Source: Accumulibacter sp031732815 (GTDB taxonomy: Bacteria; Pseudomonadota; Gammaproteobacteria; Burkholderiales; Rhodocyclaceae). Taken from it: a DNA stretch of 27,940 nucleotides. A program made the position numbers and the translations under genes. The notes under the pieces were generated by a model. That model was not told where the DNA came from. It did no database searches and was given only the letters and a program-made list of their open reading frames with translations. The stretch covers positions 1 through 27,940 of the forward strand of contig NZ_JAVMKF010000135.1 in NCBI RefSeq assembly GCF_031732815.1, read 5' to 3'. Positions 1 through 7,365 of this stretch are shown here, in pieces. The first letter of the stretch is position 1. Each line of letters begins with the position of its first letter.

Positions 1-208
1 CGTTGCCGATCAGGATGGTGACGATCAGCCGGCGCGGTTCGCTGCGCAGGCGCTCAATGAGTTCGATGCGCGGGTTCTTCGCCGCGCGCATCTGGTCGAT
101 TTGAAAGGAACTGAGGGAAAAGAGGGAAGTTTCAGTGCTTGAGAAAAAGCCGGAGCAGCCGAGCAGAAAGACGAAGACAAGCAGCTCGAGCCAGAGCGCA
201 AGGTCCAT
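1..208 (-). CDS. CNNM/DUF21 (HlyC/CorC-type) membrane protein, N-terminal fragment
   Basis: The gene is cut by the left window edge; 69 codons are visible. The protein begins MDLALWLELLVFVFLLGCSG, a first transmembrane helix, followed by FFSSTETSLFSLS and RLIVTILIGN. These match the start of the CNNM (DUF21) membrane domain, in which an FFSxSE(T/I) stretch follows the first helix and an RLI..LIGN stretch opens the next. Full-length family members carry CBS pairs and a CorC_HlyC domain and are linked to Mg2+/Co2+ export or tolerance; those parts lie outside the window. The ATG at 206-208 has a GGAG ribosome-binding site about 7 nt upstream. A sigma70-like promoter on the same strand lies at 414-441, giving a leader of about 200 nt. 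Family assignment is confident; the transported ion is not. Confidence 0.85.
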   Translation of the reverse strand, partial: MDLALWLELLVFVFLLGCSGFFSSTETSLFSLSSFQIDQMRAAKNPRIELIERLRSEPRRLIVTILIGN

Positions 209-413
209 CCATAGACTCCATGGCGAACGCGAGAGCCACGAGATATGCCGGTGCGCGCCGTCGCCCGGACAGACGAGATGGGCTCGCCAGCCGACCCAAG
301 GCAAAGCGCCACAGCCAGCCGCGAACCTGGAAGCAGGTGTCAAACGACCACCAACCGATCACCGTCCTCAGGCTGGCAGCCCAGGTCGGAGTCCCATCTA
401 TGCTCCACTGTTA

Positions 414-441
414 ATTATGTGGATCTGAATGCAAATGTCAA
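414..441 (-). promoter_or_regulatory. sigma70-like promoter upstream of the CNNM gene
   Basis: On the minus strand there is a perfect -35 TTGACA (436-441) and a -10 CATAAT (414-419), separated by 16 bp, inside the only AT-rich patch of this intergenic region. It points at the CNNM gene starting at 208 and would give a leader of about 200 nt. The call rests on hexamer match only. Confidence 0.55.
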
Positions 442-575
442 GTTGATTGCAAGAACTGGGCTGCAACAGGCACTGCTGCCAGTCGCAAGCGCGGGGGCCT
501 GCCCAGCGCTTGCCGAGGCCCGACGATAATAGGTCGCCGCGCCGACGCGCACCATATTCAGCGATAATGGCTGCG

Positions 576-636
576 CCCTGTGGTTGCCCTGTGGTTGCCC
601 TGTGGTTGCCCTGTGGTTGCCCTGTGGTTGCCCTGT
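576..636. repeat. 11-bp tandem repeat (CCCTGTGGTTG x5 plus partial)
   Basis: Five perfect copies of CCCTGTGGTTG occupy 576-586, 587-597, 598-608, 609-619 and 620-630. A sixth copy breaks after CCCTGT at 636. The array ends 53 nt before the birA ATG. The unit contains no stop in any frame of either strand, so every frame stays open across it. A perfect short tandem repeat of this kind is prone to copy-number change by slippage; an effect on birA expression is only inferred from its position. Confidence 0.95.
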
Positions 637-689
637 CGTTAGTCCAATCAGCCTTTTCCCGCAACGGTGTCTGCTATCCGCGCCATATC

Positions 690-1496
690 ATGAATGCTCC
701 TGCTGCATCGTGCCTGATCGAGCCCGACCGTCTTCGCGCACGGCTCGGCGCGGCGGCGCAGGCGTTTGCCCTCGAAGTGCTGCCCGAGTGCGAGTCGACG
801 AGTACGCTGCTGCTTGACCGCGCGCGCGGCGGCGCACCGTCGGGGAGCTTGCTCGTTGCCGATCGGCAGACGGCCGGGCGCGGGCGGCGCGGCCGGCAAT
901 GGCTGTCGTCGCCCGCGGCGAGTCTTACCTTTTCGCTGCTCTGGCGCTTCCCCGGCGGACTGGCCAGGCTGGCTGGTCTGTCGTTGGCGGTGGGCGTTGC
1001 CCTGGTGCAGGCGCTTGAGCAGTACGGAATCGCCGGACTCGGTCTGAAATGGCCGAACGACCTTCTGCTCGATGGCGGCAAGCTTGCTGGCGTTCTGGTC
1101 GAGCTCGAAAGCGGGCCGCGCGAGGTGCTGGCGGTGATCGGCATCGGCCTGAATCTGCAACTGCCGCCGACGGGCGAGGGCGAGTTCCTGCACCCGCCGG
1201 CAGCCTTGGCGCAGGTCATCGAGCCACTGCCCGAGCGGCACCACTTGTTGGCGCAATTGCTGATCGCCCTGGCAGACGTGCTCGGACGTTTTGATGCCGG
1301 CGGTTTCGCCGTCTTGCGCGATGAGTGGCAGGCGCGGCACGCCTGGCAGGAGCGTCCGGTGCGGCTGCTCGACGAGCTATGCGCCGAACGTGCCGGCATC
1401 TGTCTGGGTGCCGACCGCGACGGGGCACTGCTCCTGCGCACGGAAACCGGCGTCGAGCGCTGTTTTTCCGGCGACGTTTCCTTGCGCCGGGCATGA
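690..1496 (+). CDS. birA: biotin--[acetyl-CoA-carboxylase] ligase, monofunctional
   Basis: 268 aa. Activates biotin with ATP to biotinyl-AMP and attaches it to the lysine of biotin carboxyl carrier protein, needed for fatty-acid synthesis. Visible motifs are CESTSTLL, the biotinyl-AMP binding loop GRGRRGRQW, LKWPNDLLL and KLAGVLVE, then IGIGLNL. The N-terminal winged-helix DNA-binding domain of E. coli BirA is absent, so this should be a ligase without biotin-operon repressor activity. The ATG at 690 is chosen because conserved sequence starts about 30 residues later; an upstream in-frame extension would read through the tandem repeat and looks noncoding. No clear Shine-Dalgarno precedes 690, so the exact start is less certain than the identity. 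Its stop overlaps the coaX start (ATGA), implying translational coupling. Confidence 0.93.
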   Translation: MNAPAASCLIEPDRLRARLGAAAQAFALEVLPECESTSTLLLDRARGGAPSGSLLVADRQTAGRGRRGRQWLSSPAASLTFSLLWRFPGGLARLAGLSLAVGVALVQALEQYGIAGLGLKWPNDLLLDGGKLAGVLVELESGPREVLAVIGIGLNLQLPPTGEGEFLHPPAALAQVIEPLPERHHLLAQLLIALADVLGRFDAGGFAVLRDEWQARHAWQERPVRLLDELCAERAGICLGADRDGALLLRTETGVERCFSGDVSLRRA

Positions 1497-2212
1497 TCGT
1501 CGCCATCGACGCTGGCAACAGCCGGATCAAGTGGGGAGTACACGACGGTGCGAGCTGGCTTGCCAACGGCGTGCTGGCGACGCGCGATGTCGCTCGCTTG
1601 CACGAGGTTGCCGACGCGTGGCCGGCAGATGCGCGCATCGTTGCCTGCAACGTCGCCGGAGCGGCGGTTGGCGAGTCGATTGCGGCGCAGCTTGCGGTGC
1701 CTCAGCGCAGGCTGGCTTTCCTGCAGGCCAGCGAAGAAGCCTGCGGCGTGCGCAGTCGCTACGAACGTCCGGCGCAACTCGGCGCCGACCGTTGGGCCGC
1801 ACTGATCGGCGCGCGCGCGCGGCATTCCGGGCCTTGCCTGGTGGTCAGCGCCGGGACGGCGACGACCGTGGACCTGCTGGATGCGCACGGGGATTTTCGC
1901 GGTGGCCTGATCCTGCCCGGGTTTGAGCTGATGCGCGCGACGCTGGCCGAGAAGACGGCGCAGCTTCCGCTCGCCGAAGGCGTTTTCCGGAACGAACCGC
2001 GCAATACGATGGACGCCATCGTCAGCGGCTGCCGACAGGCGCAGCTCGGCGCCATCGAACGGACGTTCGCGGCCATCGCGGGCGAGCCGCAGGCGCTCTG
2101 CCTGCTCACCGGCGGCGGCAGCGCGGCGCTTGCCGCCCACTTGAAGATTCCCTTCGAATTGGCGGACAATCTGGTTCTTGGCGGCTTGCTGCGCTTTGCC
2201 GCCACGCTGTGA
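1493..2212 (+). CDS. coaX: type III pantothenate kinase
   Basis: 239 aa. Phosphorylates pantothenate, the first step of CoA biosynthesis; type III enzymes are not feedback-inhibited by CoA. The N-terminal nucleotide-binding motif IDAGNSRIKWG carries the conserved Asp, GADRWAALIGAR is the pantothenate-site motif, and SAGTATTVDLL plus GGLILPG are the second phosphate and substrate segments. The ATG overlaps the birA stop (ATGA). In some betaproteobacteria biotin ligase and CoaX are fused into one chain, so this overlap is the split version of a known pairing. Length is slightly below the usual 245-260 aa but no motif is missing. Confidence 0.94.
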   Translation: MIVAIDAGNSRIKWGVHDGASWLANGVLATRDVARLHEVADAWPADARIVACNVAGAAVGESIAAQLAVPQRRLAFLQASEEACGVRSRYERPAQLGADRWAALIGARARHSGPCLVVSAGTATTVDLLDAHGDFRGGLILPGFELMRATLAEKTAQLPLAEGVFRNEPRNTMDAIVSGCRQAQLGAIERTFAAIAGEPQALCLLTGGGSAALAAHLKIPFELADNLVLGGLLRFAATL

Positions 2213-2249
2213 AGTGCGGTGCTGGTGCCCCGCAGAAAGGATGATCCGC

Positions 2250-2654
2250 ATGCCGACGCACATGATGATGGCGCTGCCCGCTTTCCTGGCGTATTTCGCC
2301 GTGGCGCTCGTTCTGCTCGGGCTGTTTCTGCTCGTCTACCTGAACATCACGCCGTATCACGAAGTCGCCCTGATCCGCGCCGGCAACAACGCGGCGGCGA
2401 TCAGCCTTGGCGGCGCGCTCGTCGGTTTCGCCATGCCCGTGGCCAATGTCATCGCGCACAGCGACACGCTGGCCGACCTGGCGGCCTGGGGCGCAGTTGC
2501 CGGCGTGATCCAGATTCTCGCCTACCTCGTGGCGCGCTTCACCCTGCCCCAGATCAACCAGGACATTCCAGCCGGCCGCACGGCGCCGGCCATTTTTCTC
2601 GCCGTCTTTTCGCTGACCGTCGGCCTGATCAACGCCGCCTGCATGACCTACTGA
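2250..2654 (+). CDS. DUF350 family inner-membrane protein
   Basis: 134 aa with four predicted membrane helices arranged as two similar pairs, as in the DUF350 family (E. coli YjfL is a member). Diagnostic stretches are ALIRAGNNAAAISLGGALVGFAMP and VARFTLPQINQDI (residues abbreviated within each). Function is unknown in the literature I can recall; relatives sit in stress-linked operons with PspA-like and polyamine-related genes. The ATG at 2250 has AGAAAGG nine bases upstream; the in-frame ATG at 2241 lies directly against that ribosome-binding site and is less likely. It is the first gene of a compact cluster with an SPFH protein and a DUF4178 protein, about 40 nt after coaX. Confidence 0.85.
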   Translation: MPTHMMMALPAFLAYFAVALVLLGLFLLVYLNITPYHEVALIRAGNNAAAISLGGALVGFAMPVANVIAHSDTLADLAAWGAVAGVIQILAYLVARFTLPQINQDIPAGRTAPAIFLAVFSLTVGLINAACMTY

Positions 2655-2721
2655 CCGTCCTGCGGGCGAGTTGCACGGTCTCGCCGACGGACACCGCACC
2701 GCACGCCTTTGGGAGATCGCC

Positions 2722-3750
2722 ATGGCTTTCATGGATTTCATCAAGAAACAGTTCATCGACGTCATCCACTGGACGGAAGAGGGAGACGGCGTCCTTGCCC
2801 AGCGCTATCCGATGCAGGACTTCGAGATTCAATACGGCGCTCGTCTGACCGTACGCGAATCGCAGATGGCGCTTTTCGTCAACGAGGGCCAGGTGGCCGA
2901 CGTCTTCGGCCCCGGTCTCTACACCTTGACGACCAACACGCTGCCGGTGCTGACTTACCTGAAAAACTGGGACAAGCTCTTCGAATCGCCCTTCAAGTCG
3001 GACGTCTACTTTTTCTCGACGCGCCTGCAACTCGACTGCAAGTGGGGGACGCCAAACCCGATCACCATTCGCGACAAGGACTTCGGAGTGGTCCGCCTGC
3101 GCGCTTTCGGGATCTATTCGTACAAGCTGGTCGACCCGCGCAAGTTCCACAGCGAGGTCTCAGGTACGCGCGAGCAATACACGGTCAAGGACCTGGACGG
3201 ACAGTTGCGCAATCTGGTGATTGGCGCGATGACCGACCTCTTTGCCGAGTCGGGCGTTCCTTTCATCGATATGGCGGCCAATCAGGACGAGTTCGGCCGC
3301 GCGCTGAAAGGCAAGCTGGAACCGGTTTTCGAACGCTATGGCCTGGCGCTCGACAGTTTCGTCGTGCAGAACGTCTCGCTGCCCGAGGAACTGCAGAAGG
3401 TGCTCGATGCGCGCATCGGCATGAACATGATCGGCGACCTGGGTCGCTACACGCAGTATCAGGTCGCCAACAGCATCCCGCTGGCGGCGCAGAACGAAGG
3501 CGGCATCGCCGGCATCGGCGCCGGTCTTGGCGCGGGCCTGGGTATCGGCCAGACGATGAGTTCGGCGTTGGCGCAAGCGATGCAGGGCAATGCGCCGCCG
3601 GCAGGCGCTCCGCTACCCGGCGCAGCGCCGGTGAGCGCCGACGAGATCGTCGCGACGCTCGAAAAATTGCACGGCCTGGTCGCCAAAGGCATTCTGTCGC
3701 AAGCCGAGTTCGACGCCAAGAAGGCCGAGTTGCTCGGCAAGCTGGGCTGA
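2722..3750 (+). CDS. SPFH-domain protein with C-terminal SHOCT domain (COG4260-like)
   Basis: 342 aa. The N-terminal two thirds (about residues 1-260) form a stomatin/prohibitin-like SPFH fold of the YdjI / 'virion core protein' type: FIDVIHWTEEGDG, VRESQMALFVNEG and FGPGLYTLTTNT are hallmark segments. A Gly/Ala-rich hinge (GIAGIGAGLGAGLGIG) follows. The tail, SADEIVATLEKLHGLVAKG onward, is a SHOCT domain, a short helical oligomerisation module common at protein ends; many relatives carry a zinc ribbon there instead. There is no transmembrane helix, so it probably associates with the membrane through partners such as the DUF350 protein. GGGAG at 2711-2715, six bases before the ATG, fixes the start. 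The ligand and mechanism are unknown. Confidence 0.88.
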   Translation: MAFMDFIKKQFIDVIHWTEEGDGVLAQRYPMQDFEIQYGARLTVRESQMALFVNEGQVADVFGPGLYTLTTNTLPVLTYLKNWDKLFESPFKSDVYFFSTRLQLDCKWGTPNPITIRDKDFGVVRLRAFGIYSYKLVDPRKFHSEVSGTREQYTVKDLDGQLRNLVIGAMTDLFAESGVPFIDMAANQDEFGRALKGKLEPVFERYGLALDSFVVQNVSLPEELQKVLDARIGMNMIGDLGRYTQYQVANSIPLAAQNEGGIAGIGAGLGAGLGIGQTMSSALAQAMQGNAPPAGAPLPGAAPVSADEIVATLEKLHGLVAKGILSQAEFDAKKAELLGKLG

Positions 3751-3809
3751 GCCGCCGCGCTGTCTGGCGTGGCGACGAGCGCGGACGGCCCTGACGTGGA
3801 GAGTCCGGC

Positions 3810-5705
3810 GTGAAGCGAGCGACCTGCCCGTCGTGTGGCGCGCCGGTCGTCTTTCGCTCGCAGGCGTCGCTCTACGTCGTCTGCGACTTCTGCCGCAGCA
3901 TTCTGCTGCGCAGCGGCGAAGACCTGCAGAATCTTGGTCGCATGGCCGACCTGCTGGAGGATGCTTCGCTGCTGCAAATCGGCAGCGAAGGAAGCTTCCG
4001 CGCTCACCACTTCGCGGTCATCGGCCGTATCCAGTTGCGTTATGCGGCGGGAACCTGGAACGAATGGCACATCCTGTTCGATGACGGGCGCAGCGCCTGG
4101 CTGGCCGAAGGCGCCGGAGAATACATCGTCAGCGCGCAAGTTCCGGTGCACGATCCTCTGCCGGCTTTTGCCACGCTTAGCCCGGAGGCGCCGGTGATGG
4201 TCGATGGGCGGCGCTTCACGGTCACCGACCTGAAGACGGCGCGCTGCATCGCCGGCCAGGGCGAGCTGCCGTTCAAGGTCGCCGCTGGCTACGACGTCAA
4301 CACTGCCGACCTGCGTGGGCATGACCGCTTCGTCACGCTCGACTACAGCGAGGACCCGCCGCTCGTCTTCGTCGGGCAGGTGGTCGCTTTTGCCGACCTG
4401 CAACTCACCAACCTGCGGCCGACTGCGGATTCCGGCGGGGCGCCGCAGATCGCCGCGCGCGCATTCAACTGTCCGCATTGCGCGGCACCGCTGCAGATTC
4501 ACTCGCCGGCGATCGAGCGTATCGGTTGCGATAGCTGCGGCTCGATCATCGGCGTCGAGAACGAGAACCTGCGTGTCCTTGCTCGGGCCGCGCAGGCTCT
4601 GCGCGAAGTGCCGTGGTTGCCGCTCGGCAGCCAGGGCAAGCTGTTTGGCGATGACTGGGAAGTGATCGGTTTCATGCGCCGCAAGACGGAAGCCGAAGGC
4701 AGCGACTACACCTGGTCGGAGTATCTGCTGTTCAACGTCCGCGCTGGCTTCGCCTGGCTGATCGAGTACCAGGGACATTGGAACTTTGCCCGCACCTTGG
4801 CCAATCCGCCCGCGCTGGCGCGCGGACAGGTCCGTTGCCAGCACGAAGGACGTGAGTATAAGCTGTTCAGCCGCGGCCGGGCCGAGGTGAGCTATGTCGT
4901 CGGCGAGTTCCACTGGCAGGTTGCGGTCGGCGAGAGCTGCCAGGTGGAAGACTATGTCTGCCCGCCGTCGATGCTTTCACGCGAAGTGACGGCCAGCGAG
5001 GCGAGCTGGTCGCTCGGCGAATACGTCGATGGTTCGGCCATCGCCGCTGCCTTTTCCGTCAGCGAGGCGCCGCCCAAGCCGATCGGAGTCTATGCCAATC
5101 AGCCCAATCCGTTGGCTGAAACGCTGCGCCGGACGTGCCGCCTGTTCTGGCGGATGGCGCTGGCCGCGCTGCTCGTACAACTCGCTTTCGCCTTCCTTCT
5201 CGCTTCGGAGATCGTCCTCAAGGAGCAACTCGTCCTCTCGCCGCTGAGCGAGGAGGCAAGCGTCAGCAGCCGCGAGTTTGTCCTCAAGCGCCGGGCGCGC
5301 ACCTTGCTCGTCAGGCATCAGACCGACCTGAGCAACAACTGGCTCGAACTGAGCACGGCGCTGATCGAAAAGAACACCGGCGAAGCCTTCGTCGGCGAGC
5401 AGGAGATCAGCCACTACCAAGGTGTAGACGAGGGCGAAAGCTGGTCCGAAGGCTCGCCGTCGGACGACGTCGTGTTTCGTGCCGTGCCGCCCGGGACGTA
5501 CTACCTGGTGGTCGAATACGAGCTCGGCAAGGACAGCAGTCAAGCGGTGGTCGACAAGCTGGAGGTCGAGCGCGACCCGGTAGCCTGGTCCAACTTCGTC
5601 CTGCTGCTCATCTTTCTCGCCATTTTCCCGCTCGTTGCGCGCTGGCGCAGCGCGGCTTTCGAAACGCGCCGGTGGAACGAGAGCGACGTGTCGGGAGGCA
5701 GCTGA
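3810..5705 (+). CDS. zinc-ribbon protein with two DUF4178 domains and two membrane helices
   Basis: 631 aa starting at GTG with GGAGAG six bases upstream. The protein is an internal duplication: zinc ribbon 1 (C6, C9, C25, C28) leads into a first DUF4178 domain (about 50-200), and zinc ribbon 2 (C221, C224, C240, C243) leads into a second (about 265-410). The paired motifs W(N/S)EWHILFDDG and WSEYLLFNVRAG with AWLAE / AWLIE mark each copy. A membrane helix follows at about 445-470, then an extracytoplasmic segment of about 125 residues and a second helix at 595-612. DUF4178 proteins are uncharacterised but recur next to DUF350 and polyamine-synthase-like genes. Here the gene lies between the SPFH protein and a 46-aa peptide, which suggests an assembly at the inner membrane; that role is inference. 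Confidence 0.85.
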   Translation: MKRATCPSCGAPVVFRSQASLYVVCDFCRSILLRSGEDLQNLGRMADLLEDASLLQIGSEGSFRAHHFAVIGRIQLRYAAGTWNEWHILFDDGRSAWLAEGAGEYIVSAQVPVHDPLPAFATLSPEAPVMVDGRRFTVTDLKTARCIAGQGELPFKVAAGYDVNTADLRGHDRFVTLDYSEDPPLVFVGQVVAFADLQLTNLRPTADSGGAPQIAARAFNCPHCAAPLQIHSPAIERIGCDSCGSIIGVENENLRVLARAAQALREVPWLPLGSQGKLFGDDWEVIGFMRRKTEAEGSDYTWSEYLLFNVRAGFAWLIEYQGHWNFARTLANPPALARGQVRCQHEGREYKLFSRGRAEVSYVVGEFHWQVAVGESCQVEDYVCPPSMLSREVTASEASWSLGEYVDGSAIAAAFSVSEAPPKPIGVYANQPNPLAETLRRTCRLFWRMALAALLVQLAFAFLLASEIVLKEQLVLSPLSEEASVSSREFVLKRRARTLLVRHQTDLSNNWLELSTALIEKNTGEAFVGEQEISHYQGVDEGESWSEGSPSDDVVFRAVPPGTYYLVVEYELGKDSSQAVVDKLEVERDPVAWSNFVLLLIFLAIFPLVARWRSAAFETRRWNESDVSGGS

Positions 5706-5706
5706 C

Positions 5707-5847
5707 ATGATCAAGGCCAACTGGATTGCCGGGCTGCTTGCCCTGGCGCTCTTCGTCAACGCGCAGTATCAGGGCTGGAACCTGTTCGAGAGCGGAGCTG
5801 GCAATACGGGCTCGCGCGCCGGTAGCGGGCGGGTCTTCCACAAGTAG
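5707..5847 (+). CDS. 46-aa single-pass membrane peptide
   Basis: The ATG begins one base after the DUF4178 stop and is preceded by GGGAGG within the end of that gene, an arrangement typical of coupled translation. The peptide starts MIKANWIAGLLALALFVNAQ, one hydrophobic helix, followed by a short polar tail rich in Gly and Ser (about residues 30-43). I do not recognise a family. The hydrophobic start could also be a signal sequence, but the remaining chain would be only about 25 residues, so a membrane-anchored microprotein is more likely. Its position makes it a candidate partner of the DUF4178 or SPFH protein. Confidence 0.6.
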   Translation: MIKANWIAGLLALALFVNAQYQGWNLFESGAGNTGSRAGSGRVFHK

Positions 5848-5858
5848 GACAGGGCATC

Positions 5859-5864
5859 TATACT
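5859..5864 (+). promoter_or_regulatory. possible -10 element for the MBL-fold gene
   Basis: TATACT (5/6 match to the sigma70 -10) lies 67 bases before the ATG at 5932 in the 84-nt gap after the small membrane peptide gene. The -35 18 bp upstream is poor (CTTCCA, 3/6). If real, the hydrolase is expressed independently of the DUF350 cluster. Confidence 0.3.
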
Positions 5865-5931
5865 CGCTCCCCTGTTGCCGGCCGGCCGACTGGCGCCCAA
5901 CCACCGATTGTCGAGCAGGATTACCTCTGCC

Positions 5932-6888
5932 ATGGAAGCTTTCGCTCGTTTCGCGCATGACATCTACGCGCTTGACGCGGGCTACGTCCGACCGTTGCTG
6001 GCGGCGATTCACCTGATCGTTGAAGGCGAGCGCGTCGCGATCGTCGATACCGGCGCGAAAGGCTCATTGGCGCCGACGCTGGCTGCCCTGGCGAAGCTTG
6101 GTCTGAGCGCCGAGAGCGTCGATTACGTCGTGCTGACGCACATCCACCTCGACCACGCCGGCGGCGCCGGCAGCATGATGCGCGCTTTCCCGCACGCCAG
6201 GCTGCTGGTCCATCCACGCGGTGTCGCGCATATGGTCGCTCCGGCCCGGCTGATCGAAGGGGTCACCGCGGTGTACGGCGCAGCCGAGGTCGAGCGCCTC
6301 TACGGACAGATTCTGCCGGTCGACGCGGCGCGCATCATTCCGGCGACGCATGAACTGAGCGTCGATCTTGCCGGTCGGCGACTGCTGTGTCTCGACACGC
6401 CTGGGCATGCGCGCCATCACATTGCGCTCTTCGACGAGCGCAGCCGCAGCGTGTTCACCGGCGATATCTTCGGCATGGCTTACCGCGAGCTCGATACCGA
6501 TGGTCGTCAGTTCCTTTTCCCGACCACCAGCCCGGTGCAGTTCGATCCGGTGGCGATGCACGCCTCGATCGACCGCGTGCTCGCCTTGCAGCCTGAGTTT
6601 GCCTACCTCACGCATTACAGCCAGCTTCCCGACCTGCCCACGCAGGCGGTACACCTGCGCCGCCTGATCGACGCGCACGTGGCGACCGCGCTACGCGCAG
6701 AGCGCGCCGGCAAGACAGGCGAAGCTCGCCACGCGCAGATCCGTGCCGATTTGACTGCAATGCTGCTCGACGAGGTGCAGCGTTTCGGCTGTCGGCTGAC
6801 GACCGACCGGCTGCTGGACATCTTCGCCACTGACCTTGAGCTGAACGCGCGCGGACTCGCCGTCTGGCTCGACTCGCGCTCGGTCTGA
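5932..6888 (+). CDS. MBL-fold metallo-hydrolase
   Basis: 318 aa. The metallo-beta-lactamase metal motif is complete: H70-x-H72-x-D74-H75 (in LTHIHLDHAGG), then H159 (DTPGH) and D178 (FTGD), which bind two metals in this fold. A C-terminal helical part of about 90 residues follows the last motif (YLTHYSQLPDLP), which may shape the active site. The class includes glyoxalase-II-like, lactonase and sulfatase enzymes; the substrate cannot be read from these motifs. The ATG at 5932 has AGGA about 11 bases upstream, and homologous sequence begins right after it; an upstream in-frame start would add 19 unconserved residues. No signal peptide, so probably cytoplasmic. Confidence 0.88.
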   Translation: MEAFARFAHDIYALDAGYVRPLLAAIHLIVEGERVAIVDTGAKGSLAPTLAALAKLGLSAESVDYVVLTHIHLDHAGGAGSMMRAFPHARLLVHPRGVAHMVAPARLIEGVTAVYGAAEVERLYGQILPVDAARIIPATHELSVDLAGRRLLCLDTPGHARHHIALFDERSRSVFTGDIFGMAYRELDTDGRQFLFPTTSPVQFDPVAMHASIDRVLALQPEFAYLTHYSQLPDLPTQAVHLRRLIDAHVATALRAERAGKTGEARHAQIRADLTAMLLDEVQRFGCRLTTDRLLDIFATDLELNARGLAVWLDSRSV

Positions 6889-7365
6889 GGCAGCGGACGA
6901 GCCGCTGGCGCGCGTAGCCGTTGTCTGGCGTTGCCCTTGCCTGCAATCGGTTGCTGCTCCAGCGTCGACCAGGAGCGTGCGGCAAGGGCATCAGATCGTC
7001 TCTGGTCGGCTCGCCTTTCAGCGCGCACGCATTTGGCCAGGCGCTTGACCGTATCAACCGCTAACCTGCCGTCGCTGCTCCACGCTACGATCCGGCATCG
7101 CTTTGCGGCGGTGAGTTTGCTATTCTCGCGCAAGGGGAGTCTGTCGTACGGCTATGGCAGATCTTGGCGAAGACCGGCGCAGATCGTCGGGTCGTCGGGT
7201 CGTCGGATCGCTGCTCGGGCGTAGGGAGAGGCCATTGCTTTCGCTCCAGTCAGTCCCGCCACGTAAACTCGCTTGCACCGGATAGCCGCACACGGTGAGC
7301 CGCGCGGCTCTGATTCGCCGCCAGCGGTCGGCAAATTCTCTATCCATGACTACCGAAAGTGCCCA
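6889..7365. other. intergenic region with weak hairpin and short TCGTCGGG repeats
   Basis: 477 bp without a convincing gene. Just after the hydrolase stop, CAGCGG (6891-6896) and CCGCTG (6902-6907) form a 6-bp stem with a 5-nt loop but no T-run, a weak terminator candidate. At 7184-7207 the octamer TCGTCGGG occurs three times in tandem (last copy ends in A). No tRNA or known riboswitch motif seen. Confidence 0.5.

Larger units (their letters stand above)
209..689. other. divergent intergenic region between CNNM gene and birA
   Basis: 481 bp without a recognisable gene. It holds the minus-strand promoter at 414-441 and the 11-bp tandem repeat at 576-636. Two GATAAT hexamers (525-530 and 563-568) could be -10 elements for birA, but neither has a convincing -35. 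Open frames here encode low-complexity peptides and are shadows of high GC. Confidence 0.6.

Noticed and set aside
132..362. 76-codon minus-strand frame upstream of the CNNM gene
   Set aside because: Trp/Arg-rich, GTG start with a poorly spaced site, and overlaps the CNNM start; it may only be leader sequence.
674..2263. 529-codon minus-strand frame opposite birA-coaX
   Set aside because: Both plus-strand genes have full motif sets; the antisense product is low-complexity.
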